Source: Thermomonospora echinospora
GTDB lineage: Bacteria > Actinomycetota > Actinomycetes > Streptosporangiales > Streptosporangiaceae
DNA: 64,000 bases
Assembly (NCBI RefSeq): GCF_900108175.1
Contig: NZ_FNVO01000019.1
Coordinates: forward strand, 93,512 to 157,511
Reading direction: 5' to 3'
Shown here: positions 33,713 to 42,211 of the stretch, one piece after another
Position numbering within the stretch: position 1 is the first letter of the stretch
Layout of the letters: each line of letters begins with the position of its first letter
Notes under the pieces: model-generated
The model's database searches: none
Seen by the model: only the letters and a program-made list of their open reading frames with translations
Told to the model about the DNA's origin: nothing
Program-made: the position numbers and the translations under genes

Positions 33713-36040
33713 ATGCCCGAAATGCAAGCCGGACGCGACCTGTACGTCGCCGGACGCGACCTCATCATTCATCAGCATCTGGATCGGTCTTTCGAGATCG
33801 TCGGCGGGTTGTACCAGCTCCCGCCGGACATCGCGGACTTCACCGGGCGCGAGGAGGCCATGCGGAGACTGGAGTCCTGGCTGACCGGCCCCGCCGGCAC
33901 CATCGTGCTGAGTGCGATCTCCGGAATGGGCGGCGTGGGCAAGACCGCGCTCGCCGTGCGCCTGGCGCACCGGCTCAAGGGCGCGTTCCCGGATGGCCAG
34001 CTCTACGTCAACCTGCGCGGTGTGGAAGCCGAGCGGCTCGACCCGTCCGACGTGCTCGCCGGCTTTCTGCGCGCGTTCGGCGTGCAGGGATCGGCGATCC
34101 CCGAGGGCCTTGACGAACGCGCCACCTTCTACCGCGGGTTGCTGGAAGGCAGGCGGGTCCTCGTCGTCCTCGACAACGCCGCCTCCGAGGCGCAGGTGCG
34201 TCCGCTGCTGCCGGCCGCCTCCGGTTGCGCGGCCCTGATCACCAGCCGTGCCCGGCTGCCCGCGCTGGAGGGAGCGCGCGGCTATAACCTGGACGTGCTG
34301 ACGTCCGAGGCCGCGACCGAGCTGTTCACCAAGATCGTCGGCGCGGAGCGTGCCCGGGCCGAACCGGATGCGGTGGAACGGCTCGTCGGGTTGTGCGGGC
34401 GCCTCCCACTGGCGATTCGGATCATCGCCGCCCGGCTGGCCGCACGGCCGCACTGGCGGCTGGCCCGGATGCTCGCCCGGCTGGAGGACCAGCACCGGCG
34501 TCTCGAGGAACTGAAGGTCGGTGATCTCAGCGTGCGCGCGTCGTTCGCCTTGAGCTATGCGGCACTCGCCGAGGAGGAGCAGTCGGCTTTCCGGCTGCTC
34601 GGCCTGGTGCAAGCGCCCGACTTCCCGGCCTGGGTCCTGGCGGCGGTGCTCGGCTCCGACCTGGCGGAAGCCGAAGACGTCATCGAGCGGCTGGCCGAGG
34701 TCCAGCTTCTCGAAACCACCGGCGAGGACAGCACGGGACAACTCCGGTTCCGCTTCCACGACCTGCTGCGCTCCTTCGCCCGGGAACGGCTGCGGGACGA
34801 CGCGCCCCCGGACGACGTCCTCGAACGCATGCTCGGCGCGTACCTCGCGTTGTCCAAACGCGCCCTGTACCTAATGTCGCCCAACAGTAAGCGGGACGCA
34901 CTGGCGCCCCGAGCACGGATGTGGTTGCCCGACGATCTTGATCCCGATAGCGTCATCGGCCCCCGGCCCATGGACTGGTTCGTGGCCGAGGAGGTCGGCA
35001 TCGTCGCCGCCGTCGGCCAGGCGTATGAGCACCGGTTGTGGGACATTACCTGGGAGCTCGCCGATCCGCTGCATTACCACTTCCGGGTGCTCGCGCGGTG
35101 GGCCGACTGGGTAGCGACCCACGAACTGGCGCTGGAGGCGGCCAGGCTGGCGGGGAACCGAAGAGGCGAGGCGTGCATCCTGCGCAACCTGGGAAACGTC
35201 TACAAGGACCAGGGGCGCCCAGTCGAGGCCATCGCCTGTTATCAAGCGGGCCTGGTCATCGCGACCGAGTTGGATAGCACTCTGCTGAGCGCCTTCATGC
35301 TGAACGGGCTGGGCGAGGTCTGCCTGGACCGCGGCCGGATGACCGATGCGGGTGCTTACTTCGAACGATCGCTGCCTGCTTGGGCCTCGATCGACGATCT
35401 GACGGGCGTGGCCTATACCCACACTCACCTTGCGATGGTCTATATCCATCAGGGCCGCCTGAGTGAGGCCATGGAGCAGGCGGAACGTTCGCTGGCCATG
35501 CAACGCGAGTTCCGGGACCGCAGCGGGGAGAGCTACGCGCTGACCGCGATCGGAGACGTCCACCGCCTTCACGGTCGGCTCGAATCGGCCGTCTCCTGCT
35601 ACGAGCAGGTTCTGCACACGGCGCGCGAGCAGGGTGCAGACCTCTCGGAGGCCGATGCCCTGGTCAGGCTCGCCTGGGTGCGCCGGGAACAGGGCGATAT
35701 CGGCGCGGCGAAGGCGGCGTTCACCCAGGCGCTACCGGTCTTCCTGGAGTACGGGCAGCGGCGCGGAGAAGCCGAGACGCTGGCCGGCCTGGGCGCCATC
35801 GAGTCCGACGAAGGAAACCTCAGTGACGGAATCCAGCGCCTCGACCAGGCCCTGGGCGTCGCCGAGGAGCTTGACGACGTCCTGTCCCAGGGACGACTCT
35901 TGGTCCTGCTGGGCCATGCTCATCTGGCCGCAGGCGACCGTTCGGCCGCCACCGAACGCTGGCGGCTCGCACGGGAACGATTCCACGAGGCGGGCGCCGC
36001 ACGCGAGGAGGAGGCCAGGGAACTGCTTTCAGGGCTCTAG
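33713..36040 (+). CDS. NB-ARC ATPase with TPR repeats and N-terminal amyloid-like motif (NLR-like)
   Basis: A 775-residue STAND-type signalling ATPase. Residues 4-22 (MQAGRDLYVAGRDLIIHQH) form the same AGRD-x-Y-x-AGRD repeat as the small protein at 25.2 kb. The NB-ARC domain shows Walker A GMGGVGKT (71-78), Walker B VLVVLD (149-154), a GLPL-type motif CGRLPLAIRIIAARLA and FRFHDLLRSFARERL near its end. TPRs fill the C-terminal part (AIACYQAGLVIATELD, AYTHTHLAMVYIHQGRLSEA, LTAIGDVHRLHGRLES). ATG 33713 has GAGGG upstream; ATG 33683 (10 residues longer) remains possible. TPRs would sense a ligand and trigger assembly. The stop overlaps the convergent methyltransferase gene by 12 bp. Confidence 0.9.
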   Translation: MPEMQAGRDLYVAGRDLIIHQHLDRSFEIVGGLYQLPPDIADFTGREEAMRRLESWLTGPAGTIVLSAISGMGGVGKTALAVRLAHRLKGAFPDGQLYVNLRGVEAERLDPSDVLAGFLRAFGVQGSAIPEGLDERATFYRGLLEGRRVLVVLDNAASEAQVRPLLPAASGCAALITSRARLPALEGARGYNLDVLTSEAATELFTKIVGAERARAEPDAVERLVGLCGRLPLAIRIIAARLAARPHWRLARMLARLEDQHRRLEELKVGDLSVRASFALSYAALAEEEQSAFRLLGLVQAPDFPAWVLAAVLGSDLAEAEDVIERLAEVQLLETTGEDSTGQLRFRFHDLLRSFARERLRDDAPPDDVLERMLGAYLALSKRALYLMSPNSKRDALAPRARMWLPDDLDPDSVIGPRPMDWFVAEEVGIVAAVGQAYEHRLWDITWELADPLHYHFRVLARWADWVATHELALEAARLAGNRRGEACILRNLGNVYKDQGRPVEAIACYQAGLVIATELDSTLLSAFMLNGLGEVCLDRGRMTDAGAYFERSLPAWASIDDLTGVAYTHTHLAMVYIHQGRLSEAMEQAERSLAMQREFRDRSGESYALTAIGDVHRLHGRLESAVSCYEQVLHTAREQGADLSEADALVRLAWVRREQGDIGAAKAAFTQALPVFLEYGQRRGEAETLAGLGAIESDEGNLSDGIQRLDQALGVAEELDDVLSQGRLLVLLGHAHLAAGDRSAATERWRLARERFHEAGAAREEEARELLSGL

Positions 36041-36643
36041 CAGGATGACGCTCGCCTGCATGTAGTTGGCGTTGTAGCCCAGGTACCGGAAGCCGAGTTC
36101 CCGGCCGTCCACGAATTCCCCGAACGCCTTCAGCTCTCCTTCCTCGGCCTCGAGGTAGTTCCAATACTCGTCGAAGTGGATGACCGTTCCCGGTCCCAAC
36201 CGCTCCCCCAGCAGACTGAACGCGGTGCGCGTCGATGAGTACAGGTCGCAGTCGACGTGGACGAAACCGATCTGGTCCGCCAGATCGGGCAGCGCCTGGG
36301 GGATCGCCTCGTGGAACCAGCCCTGGTGTACACGCACGCCCGGCGGGTCCAGCGGCGGCCGGGGGAAGGTGTAGTCCCCCCTCTTCGCCTCACCACCCCA
36401 GTCCTCGGGCAGTCCCTGGAAGGAGTCGAAGCCGTGCAGGATCATCTTCAGCCCTGCGCGTTCGGCGATGTCGCGGATCTGCATCGCACTCTCGCCGCTG
36501 CCAAATCCCAACTCGACCCAGCAGAGCAGGGCAGGGTCGACGGCGCGGATGCTGGCCTCCAGCAGGCTCGGCTGGTCGTAGAACACCGGAACCCCGGCGA
36601 ACTCCCGGGCCTCGAACTCAGCCGCCCGGATCGCGTTGGTCAC
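36029..36643 (-). CDS. TylF/MycF-type O-methyltransferase
   Basis: SAM-dependent sugar O-methyltransferase of the macrocin O-methyltransferase family. The 204-residue product has the SAM-binding VELGFGSGES and the metal-binding acidic residues Asp131/Asp133 (FVHVDCDLYSS) and Asp158 (IHFDEYWNYL), all expected. It is shorter at the N-terminus than typical TylF (about 250 residues). GTG 36643 is the only plausible start; in-frame sequence upstream reaches the preceding stop without another. It follows the DUF6271 gene by 70 nt in the same direction. A sugar in the nearby carbamoyltransferase/DprE cluster is a possible substrate. Confidence 0.82.
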   Translation of the reverse strand: MTNAIRAAEFEAREFAGVPVFYDQPSLLEASIRAVDPALLCWVELGFGSGESAMQIRDIAERAGLKMILHGFDSFQGLPEDWGGEAKRGDYTFPRPPLDPPGVRVHQGWFHEAIPQALPDLADQIGFVHVDCDLYSSTRTAFSLLGERLGPGTVIHFDEYWNYLEAEEGELKAFGEFVDGRELGFRYLGYNANYMQASVILLEP

Positions 36644-36713
36644 CTGCCGCCGGAAGGTGGCGGTGTGCGGTACTTCCTGGCCGCTGTTGCGCGGCCTATC
36701 GGTCCGTCCTGAG

Positions 36714-38099
36714 TCAGACAGTGGGGTTCTCCTTCACCATCGCCAGTGTTCCCAGTAGTTCGGCCGACTGGGACGCCGCAGTGATCAGAGCGGTCCAGTG
36801 CCGCAGCAGGAAGCAGTAGTCGGCGAATCCCCTGGTCACCTCCGCGATATGGCGATCGGCACCGGCGAGTGCCGCTCTCCCGGTCATGCGAAGCCGCGCG
36901 GCGACCGCGCCGTCGGCCGCCATCGCATCGGCCGCCTCCAGATGCGCAGCGGCGAATTCTTCAACGACTACCCGCAGGTGCGGGGCCTGCCGGGACACTG
37001 CACGCGCGGCCGACTCAGCCAGCAACCATGCGTCGGGTGCTTCCGGAGGACGCCAGAAATCCCGGGGGCGCGCTGCGATCTGCTCGGCCTGGTCGGCCCA
37101 AATCCGCCAGAACAGCAGGTAACGCAGATCCTGGAGCGTATAACCGACCGCCGCCGAAGGATCCAAGCGCTCACGCCGCGCCTCGTCATAACTGTGCCGC
37201 ACCTTCCGCGAGTGGAACAGCACCGGAAACCTCACGGCCAGCAACAGGTTCCGCTGCATGAAGTCCGATCCCAGCGTTTCGGTGAGCGGCATCTCCGGCA
37301 CCGCGCGGAAGACGTCCCGGACGCCGGAGACGCCCATCTCCACGCTGCCTGCCCGGTCCGCAGTGACGAAGTCGTCGAAATAACTACGGGTCGGCTCGGC
37401 CACCAGGTAGTCGTGCACCAGCTCGTCGATCTCCTGATCGCTCAGCTGCGGCTTGACCGTGCGTTCGATCCTGCGGATGAACTCCGCTCCCGCCGCCAGC
37501 AGATCACGACGGTCCAACGGAGGATCTCCTACACAGGTGCTGGCCACAAAGAACACCTGCGGTTCCTGCAGCGCCCGCAACTCCAGCTCGCCAGGGTACG
37601 AGGGCACCCCGTCGAAACGCATGGGCAACGTATCCGAATCCCGGCGCAGCAGCACACGAGCTCCCAGCGCAGCCGCGGCAAGCGCCGCCAGATTCGGCCC
37701 CGCTCCGTAAGACACCCTCTCCGAAACCAAGAGCCGCACCAGCCGTTCCCGGTCAGCCGACTCGGTGACCGCCGCCTCCACCACGGCTCGGACATACTCC
37801 GCGCGACCTTCCGGCACGAGATGGTAGGCCGTCACGGAACACTCGGCGCTGAGCCGCCTGAGTAGCGCCGCATGCTCCGCAATCCATCCGGCCGGGAAAG
37901 ACTCGATGACCAGGAACGGAATTTCCTCTCCCCGCTCCCGTTCTAGGGCCAGACACTCGCCCGCATAGGACTCGATCGCCGCAAGACAACGCCGGTGCGT
38001 AGGAACGTAAAGCAGACACCCTGCCACTAGCGCCCCCACGGACAGACCATCGATCGGAGCATCCTCCGCACTGTAAGCCGCCCCCGCAGCCCTGTCCAT
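36714..38099 (-). CDS. DUF6271 family protein, possible GT-A-type transferase
   Basis: A 461-residue protein that matches the DUF6271 family as I know it: LYVPTHRRCLAAIESYAGEC near the start, LVSERVSYGAGPNLAALAAA, then LLRRDSDTLP, and a C-terminal helical stretch RGFADYCFLLRHWTALITAA. The D-x-D of RRDSDT follows a Rossmann-like N-terminal half, as in GT-A glycosyltransferases, but no activity is established. ATG 38099 has a weak ribosome site; a start at the internal GTG before ALVAGCLLYVPTHRR is possible. It is upstream of the TylF-type methyltransferase, so the two probably act together. Confidence 0.8.
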   Translation of the reverse strand: MDRAAGAAYSAEDAPIDGLSVGALVAGCLLYVPTHRRCLAAIESYAGECLALERERGEEIPFLVIESFPAGWIAEHAALLRRLSAECSVTAYHLVPEGRAEYVRAVVEAAVTESADRERLVRLLVSERVSYGAGPNLAALAAAALGARVLLRRDSDTLPMRFDGVPSYPGELELRALQEPQVFFVASTCVGDPPLDRRDLLAAGAEFIRRIERTVKPQLSDQEIDELVHDYLVAEPTRSYFDDFVTADRAGSVEMGVSGVRDVFRAVPEMPLTETLGSDFMQRNLLLAVRFPVLFHSRKVRHSYDEARRERLDPSAAVGYTLQDLRYLLFWRIWADQAEQIAARPRDFWRPPEAPDAWLLAESAARAVSRQAPHLRVVVEEFAAAHLEAADAMAADGAVAARLRMTGRAALAGADRHIAEVTRGFADYCFLLRHWTALITAASQSAELLGTLAMVKENPTV

Positions 38100-38402
38100 G
38101 CCAAGCCTCAGTCCCCGGCTCCCAATCCGCGGGTCCGAGGTTCAAGCCCTTGGCGAAGCACTCATTCCGACCTAGGCAAACGCGAGTTGACCAACTTCGT
38201 CAAACTCAGCTCACAGGATCGCCTGGCCTGGTATACCCGACACTGCAGTTCGCCGATCTCCACCAGAAGCAGGGCGTTCGCTGTACCGGCCATGCCGGCG
38301 CGACGACGCGGTTGGGCCGGTGGTGCGCTCGATGGGGACCCGAGGCGGGGTTACTGGTGTGTGAGCGCAGGCCGGCAGGATGGTGCGGCGGCCGCTGCCG
38401 CC

Positions 38403-38492
38403 TGCTTTGAGCAGCGGGAGGATGACGGCGTACCGCTCGGTTCCGGTCAGTGCCTCGAACGCCTCGCGGGCGGCGTCGGCGGCGAGGGCCAC
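38403..38492 (-). pseudogene. ydeI-type C-terminal fragment
   Basis: About 30 residues, ALAADAAREAFEALTGTERY followed by AVILPLLKAG, correspond to the C-terminal end of YdeI/OmpD-associated proteins (family pattern: AAxxFxxLTxxNRYAxL). It overlaps the 3' end of the WYL regulator in a different frame and has no start signal of its own. The matching N-terminal part lies at 39937-40293 on the opposite strand. Confidence 0.6.
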
Positions 38493-39427
38493 TGGCCCTG
38501 GTCTTGTCGGCCGTACAACGTGGTGAGCTGGGCGGCCAGCTTCGCCAACTCGTCCCGGACGGTCTGCGGGCCCTCCACGATGACGAGGTCACCCCAGCCC
38601 GCGAGCTGGCGGGCGATGTCCAGCGCGGTCGGCGCGGTGAGCGTGACACGGACCCGCTCGCCTTGGGAGATCACCTCGCAGTGGCGGCCGAAGTAGTCGC
38701 GTAGGACGGGCAGGTGGCGGGCGTCGACGGTCGCGGTGGCGGTGGTCGTCGCGCGCCGTGCCTCCATCGCGGTGACGACCTCGTCCCAGGCCGCCGCGAG
38801 ATCGAAGTGCGTCGGACGCTCGGCCGGTTCCTCCGTGACCTCGGCGTCGGTGACCCGGTCGACGCGGAAGGTCCGCTGCCCGTCGGGGGTTCCGGCGATC
38901 AGGTACCAGGTGTCGTCCTTGTCGACGAGGCCGAACGGCGCGACGACGCGCTCCCGTCCGGAGTAGGTGAGGCGGGCCTTTCGACGCCGGACCACCGCGT
39001 CCTCCAGCAGATCGACGAGCACGGGCCGCGTGCGGCGGTGCTCGCCCCAGCGGGCCGGATCGACCACGACCGCGTCCGCCGCCGCCTCGGCCTCTTGCCG
39101 GAACGTCGACGGCAGGGCGCGCACGAGCTTGCGCAGCGCCGCCTTGGCCTCCGGCGCGATCGCGGCGGCCGGGCCGAGCAGCAGGAACAGCGCCCTGGCC
39201 TCGGAGGCCTTGAGCCCGGACAGGTCGGTGCGGGCGCCGCCGAGCAGTGCCCAGCCGCCGCCGCGTCCGGCCTGCGGGTAGACGGGGACGCCCGCGGCCG
39301 ACAGGGCCTCCAGGTCACGGCGGGCCGTGGCGACCGAAACCTCCATCTCGGCGGCGATCTCCGCCGCCGTCACCCGGCCGCGCGACTGCATCAGCAGCAG
39401 GACGGCCACCAGACGATCCGCTCTCAC
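38447..39427 (-). CDS. YafY-type HTH-WYL transcriptional regulator
   Basis: A 326-residue regulator. An N-terminal DeoR-like helix-turn-helix (RVTAAEIAAEMEVSVATARR), a WYL-domain core (RRRKARLTYSGRERVVAPFG, DTWYLIAGTPDGQRTFRVDR) and a C-terminal WCX-type extension are in the usual order. The last 15 or so residues (GQWPSPPTPPARRSRH) look foreign and come from ydeI sequence read in another frame, suggesting that the native stop was lost in a rearrangement. It is divergent from a VOC gene over a perfect 25-bp palindrome that is its likely operator. Confidence 0.9.
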   Translation of the reverse strand: MRADRLVAVLLLMQSRGRVTAAEIAAEMEVSVATARRDLEALSAAGVPVYPQAGRGGGWALLGGARTDLSGLKASEARALFLLLGPAAAIAPEAKAALRKLVRALPSTFRQEAEAAADAVVVDPARWGEHRRTRPVLVDLLEDAVVRRRKARLTYSGRERVVAPFGLVDKDDTWYLIAGTPDGQRTFRVDRVTDAEVTEEPAERPTHFDLAAAWDEVVTAMEARRATTTATATVDARHLPVLRDYFGRHCEVISQGERVRVTLTAPTALDIARQLAGWGDLVIVEGPQTVRDELAKLAAQLTTLYGRQDQGQWPSPPTPPARRSRH

Positions 39428-39444
39428 GCTTCGACGATGCCAGA

Positions 39445-39469
39445 AAAGTGCTCATTCCATGAGCACTTT
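39445..39469. promoter_or_regulatory. Probable WYL-regulator operator
   Basis: A perfect inverted repeat of 11 bp, AAAGTGCTCAT (39445-39455) and ATGAGCACTTT (39459-39469), separated by TCC. It is 18 bp from the WYL start codon and 49 bp from the VOC gene start in a 90-bp divergent gap, as expected for an autoregulated divergent operator. Confidence 0.8.
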
Positions 39470-39517
39470 GCCTGGAAGCATCGATCTCACAAGCCACCGA
39501 ACGGAAGGCAGAAGGAC

Positions 39518-39931
39518 ATGCTCCGCGGACTCACCACCGTCAGCTTCTACGCCCATGACGTCGTCGCCGCCCGTGACTGGTACGCCGAGTTCCTCGGCGT
39601 GCGGGCCTACTTCCAGCGGCCCGAGCAGGGCGACCCGGCCTACGTGGAGTTCCGCGTCGGCGACTACCAGCACGAGCTCGGCATCATCGACACGCGGTTC
39701 GCTCCGGACGGCTGGAGCACCGAGGACGGCGGAGCGATCGTCTACTGGGCCGTCGACGACCTGGAGGCGGCTTGGGAGCGGCTGTTGGAGATGGGGGCCG
39801 CCCCGTTGGAGAAGCCGACCGAGCACGGCCCCGGGTTCGTCACCGCCTCGGTGCGCGACCCGTTCGGCAACATCCTCGGCGTCATGATCAACCACCACTA
39901 CATGGACGTCCTCGCGGGCCGGAAGGGCTGA
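39518..39931 (+). CDS. VOC family protein (glyoxalase/bleomycin-resistance fold)
   Basis: A 137-residue single-domain VOC protein: two beta-alpha-beta3 modules beginning TTVSFYAHDVVAARDWYAEF and GGAIVYWAVDDLEAAWERLL, ending VRDPFGNILGVMIN. Enzymes of this fold include glyoxalases, dioxygenases and metabolite-binding resistance proteins; which it is cannot be told. GAAGGA precedes ATG 39518. It is followed at 5 nt by ydeI-like sequence and controlled by the divergent WYL regulator. Confidence 0.88.
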   Translation: MLRGLTTVSFYAHDVVAARDWYAEFLGVRAYFQRPEQGDPAYVEFRVGDYQHELGIIDTRFAPDGWSTEDGGAIVYWAVDDLEAAWERLLEMGAAPLEKPTEHGPGFVTASVRDPFGNILGVMINHHYMDVLAGRKG

Positions 39932-39936
39932 CCACG

Positions 39937-40293
39937 ATGACCGATAACGCCCTGCTCCTGGCCGACGCCGCCGCCTGGAGGGCATGGCTCGCCGAGCACC
40001 ACGAGACCGCCCGCGACGTCTGGCTGATGATCGCCAAGAAGAACGGCAACGCGACGACCGTCACCATCGACGAGGCCTTGGACGAAGCGCTGTGTCACGG
40101 CTGGATCGACAGCCACCGCAGGGCGTTCGACGGCGACTACTACCTGCAGCGCTACTCACCGCGCACCCGCCGAAGCCCTTGGTCCAGCATCAACGTCGCG
40201 AAGGCCGAGGCGCTGACGGCCGCCGGCCGGATGCGCCCGGCCGGCCGCGCCGCGATCGAGACCGCCAAAACCACCGGCCGCTGGCCCGCCTAG
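39937..40293 (+). pseudogene. YdeI/OmpD-associated family protein, C-terminally truncated
   Basis: 118 residues matching the N-terminal part of the family (WRAWLAEHHETARDVWLMIA, IDEALDEALCHGWIDSHRRA, YSPRTRRSPWSSINVAKAEA). The family is about 190 residues long. This copy stops at GRWPA and lacks the C-terminal domain, a fragment of which is on the minus strand at 38403-38492. The gene therefore seems split by a rearrangement; the remaining piece may still be translated, since start and ribosome context are intact. Confidence 0.75.
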
Positions 40294-40665
40294 CACACGC
40301 TTTGTGGACCGGCGGATGCGAATCTACGAGCCCGGTTGTGACCAGGGGGCGGGCTGGCAGCCGACGCCCCCCGCAAGGCCGCCGAACAGGCCTACGACTC
40401 CGCACCAGCCGTCCCGTTCGAAAGGCGCGATCCTTTGGCTGGCGGCGATCTCGCTCCCACCGTCCCTCCCACCGACGTCAGCCGCGGAAGACCAGCCGGC
40501 TCAAACGCCGCACACCACGCGCCGAGCCGCGGAACGCTCTCTCAGCCGCCCACCCACAGCACCGGCCCGTCCCTCCTGGAAACACCCCGCAGACTTCTCG
40601 GCAACGAGGGCCTGGCCGTGCTCCCCAGACGCCCCGGAGGTCCTTCGGCAAGGCGTCATCGAGGC
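40294..40665. other. Region without a recognisable gene
   Basis: No plausible protein, RNA or repeat was recognised. Open frames here are GC-driven and have no start signals. It follows the truncated ydeI and may be a rearrangement scar. Confidence 0.5.
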
Positions 40666-41034
40666 GTGGGCGAGGCACTCCGGGGTGCACCCCGGAGTGC
40701 CCCCTTCCGTATCCGCGCCGCCCTGCTCACTGGAGCCAGCATCCTCGCGGTGCTGCCCGCGGCGGCTGCCAGCCAGGCCGTCGGACCCGCCACCGTCCCC
40801 AGCCAGGTGCGGGCGCCCTCCGACTGTCCCAGCAACAAGATCTGCTTCTGGGACGGCGCCAACTTCTCCGGCACCGGCTGAGCCTTCGATCCGCCCGTCT
40901 TCGCCAACTGACGGAACGCGCAGGCATCGGGGTACGCCGGGCCCCGAAGCGTTGTCAACACCACCGGCTATAAGGTCGTCCTATACCGGGCCAGCGTCTG
41001 CAACGTCGGCGCCTACCAGATCGCCGCCATCGCT
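40666..41034 (+). pseudogene. Peptidase inhibitor family I36-type secreted protein, two in-frame stops
   Basis: A signal-peptide-like start (RIRAALLTGASILAVLPAAA) leads into CPSNKICFWDGANFSGTG, the typical CxxxxxCFW opening of I36 (SMPI-type) inhibitors and related secreted proteins. TGA at 40879-40881 then interrupts the frame where Trp is expected. Reading on gives AFDPPVFAN, a second TGA, and SVVNTTGYKVVLYRASVCNV, which is the family's C-terminal half. Two stops in the same frame make it a pseudogene. A perfect 28-bp palindrome (40674-40701) lies in the 5' part. Confidence 0.8.
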
Positions 41035-41302
41035 CCCCGCCCTCGACCGCTACGGCCGCTCGCTGAAGGACCTGGTCAACATGGCGGGACTGTCCGAAAG
41101 TTGGTGGCCAGTGCGGTGACCGTGAATGTTCACCGGTCCGGTGACGCACCGGTCGAGGTCGGTGAGGCCGGCGCTCGCCGCCCTCACGCAGACGGCGACG
41201 TGGTCACCGATGAGGATTGGGCGGCGCGGACGGCAGGGCCGATGAGAGCCCGGTGGCCGGTCGCCCCGCACTCGAGGTGATCAATCCCGGCCTGCCCGAT
41301 CC

Positions 41303-41830
41303 TCACGGGAGGGGATCGACCCGGGTGTTCTGGAAGGACTCCTGTAGCCACCGGCCCTGGTGCCGTGTCATCACGTTGGTGTTGGTCGACAGCGAGTCGT
41401 CGCGGCAGTCGCTCTGTCCCGCGTCGACCAGGCAGGTGGTGCGCACAATGATCGCGAGCCGTGGTCCGGCGAATCGCACATGCTCGTCGAGGTACCGGAT
41501 GGTGTTGTCGGGGATGTACTTGTCGAAGTAGTACTGCATGCCGACCGCGATGCCCTGGCGGGTGCGTAGGTGGTCGCCGTTGAAGGTGACCACGTCACCG
41601 TTGAGGGTGAAGGTGGCGGCGAACGCGGCGCCGTCCTGGCGGGCCCAGGCGTCGGCCTGCCGCTGCCGCAGACGCTCGAACTCTTTCAGCGCATCGTGCG
41701 TCGCCCCGTGTGCGTTCTGGGTCGGCGCGCTGCGGCCCACCGCCGGCAGGGCCGTCGGAACCATAAGGCCGCCGAGTACCACGACGGTGGCGCCCAGGAC
41801 GGCGGCGCGCTTCGTCCGCTGGGAAGGCAT
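41303..41830 (-). CDS. Secreted SgcJ/EcaC-type NTF2-like protein
   Basis: A 175-residue protein with a signal peptide (MPSQRTKRAAVLGATVVVLG, then GLMVPTALPAVG) and an NTF2/SnoaL-like cone fold of the SgcJ/EcaC family (RLRQRQADAWARQDGAAFAA, FTLNGDVVTFNGDHLRTRQG, YLDEHVRFAGPRLAIIVRTT). Members are found near secondary metabolism and as secreted proteins; no catalytic role is assigned. AGGAGAAACGAG precedes ATG 41830. Adjacent genes are remnants, so it may be a stand-alone gene. Confidence 0.88.
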   Translation of the reverse strand: MPSQRTKRAAVLGATVVVLGGLMVPTALPAVGRSAPTQNAHGATHDALKEFERLRQRQADAWARQDGAAFAATFTLNGDVVTFNGDHLRTRQGIAVGMQYYFDKYIPDNTIRYLDEHVRFAGPRLAIIVRTTCLVDAGQSDCRDDSLSTNTNVMTRHQGRWLQESFQNTRVDPLP

Positions 41831-41873
41831 CTCGTTTCTCCTATTCAGGAAAGGAACCGCTACAGAGCGGACG

Positions 41874-42113
41874 TTAGGCCCGCCGGGTCGGTCGAATCGT
41901 CGGCCCGGAGTTGCGACCTGGGCTACATCCGGGGATGTACGGCGTTGCCGGGGCGTACTCCATCGCCCGCTCCAGCTCGGGTCGAGAGGCCGGCTTCCCG
42001 GAGGCCTTGTCGATGAAGACCTTGTCGCAGCCGGTGGCCAGGAGCGCGTCGCGCTGGGAGTCGGGGTTCTGGTCGCGGGTGGAGACCCGGGCGTAGCCGA
42101 TGCGGTGTCCCAT
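41874..42113 (-). pseudogene. Serine resolvase/invertase, N-terminal remnant
   Basis: [20 protein letters not shown] and [20 protein letters not shown] are the N-terminal catalytic domain of Tn3-type resolvases, with the catalytic Ser in RVSTRDQN. After about 52 residues (ELERAMEYA) the similarity ends and unrelated residues lead to a stop. The DNA-binding domain is missing, so it is a truncated relic of a mobile element. Confidence 0.85.
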
Positions 42114-42211
42114 CAGTACCCCCTCAGTGGCCTGCCAGGAACGGTCACCCACGGCCCCTCGGGGAGTGGAGGTGGCCAGGAGGGTCAGGGGGCGGGGCGG
42201 CTCGGTGGTAG

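Noticed and set aside
38187..38696. 169-codon plus-strand frame opposite the WYL gene's 3' end
   Set aside because: No domain or ribosome site; overlaps real WYL and ydeI sequence.
41050..41271. Minus-strand frame resembling a short transposase end
   Set aside because: Too short and without recognisable motif.
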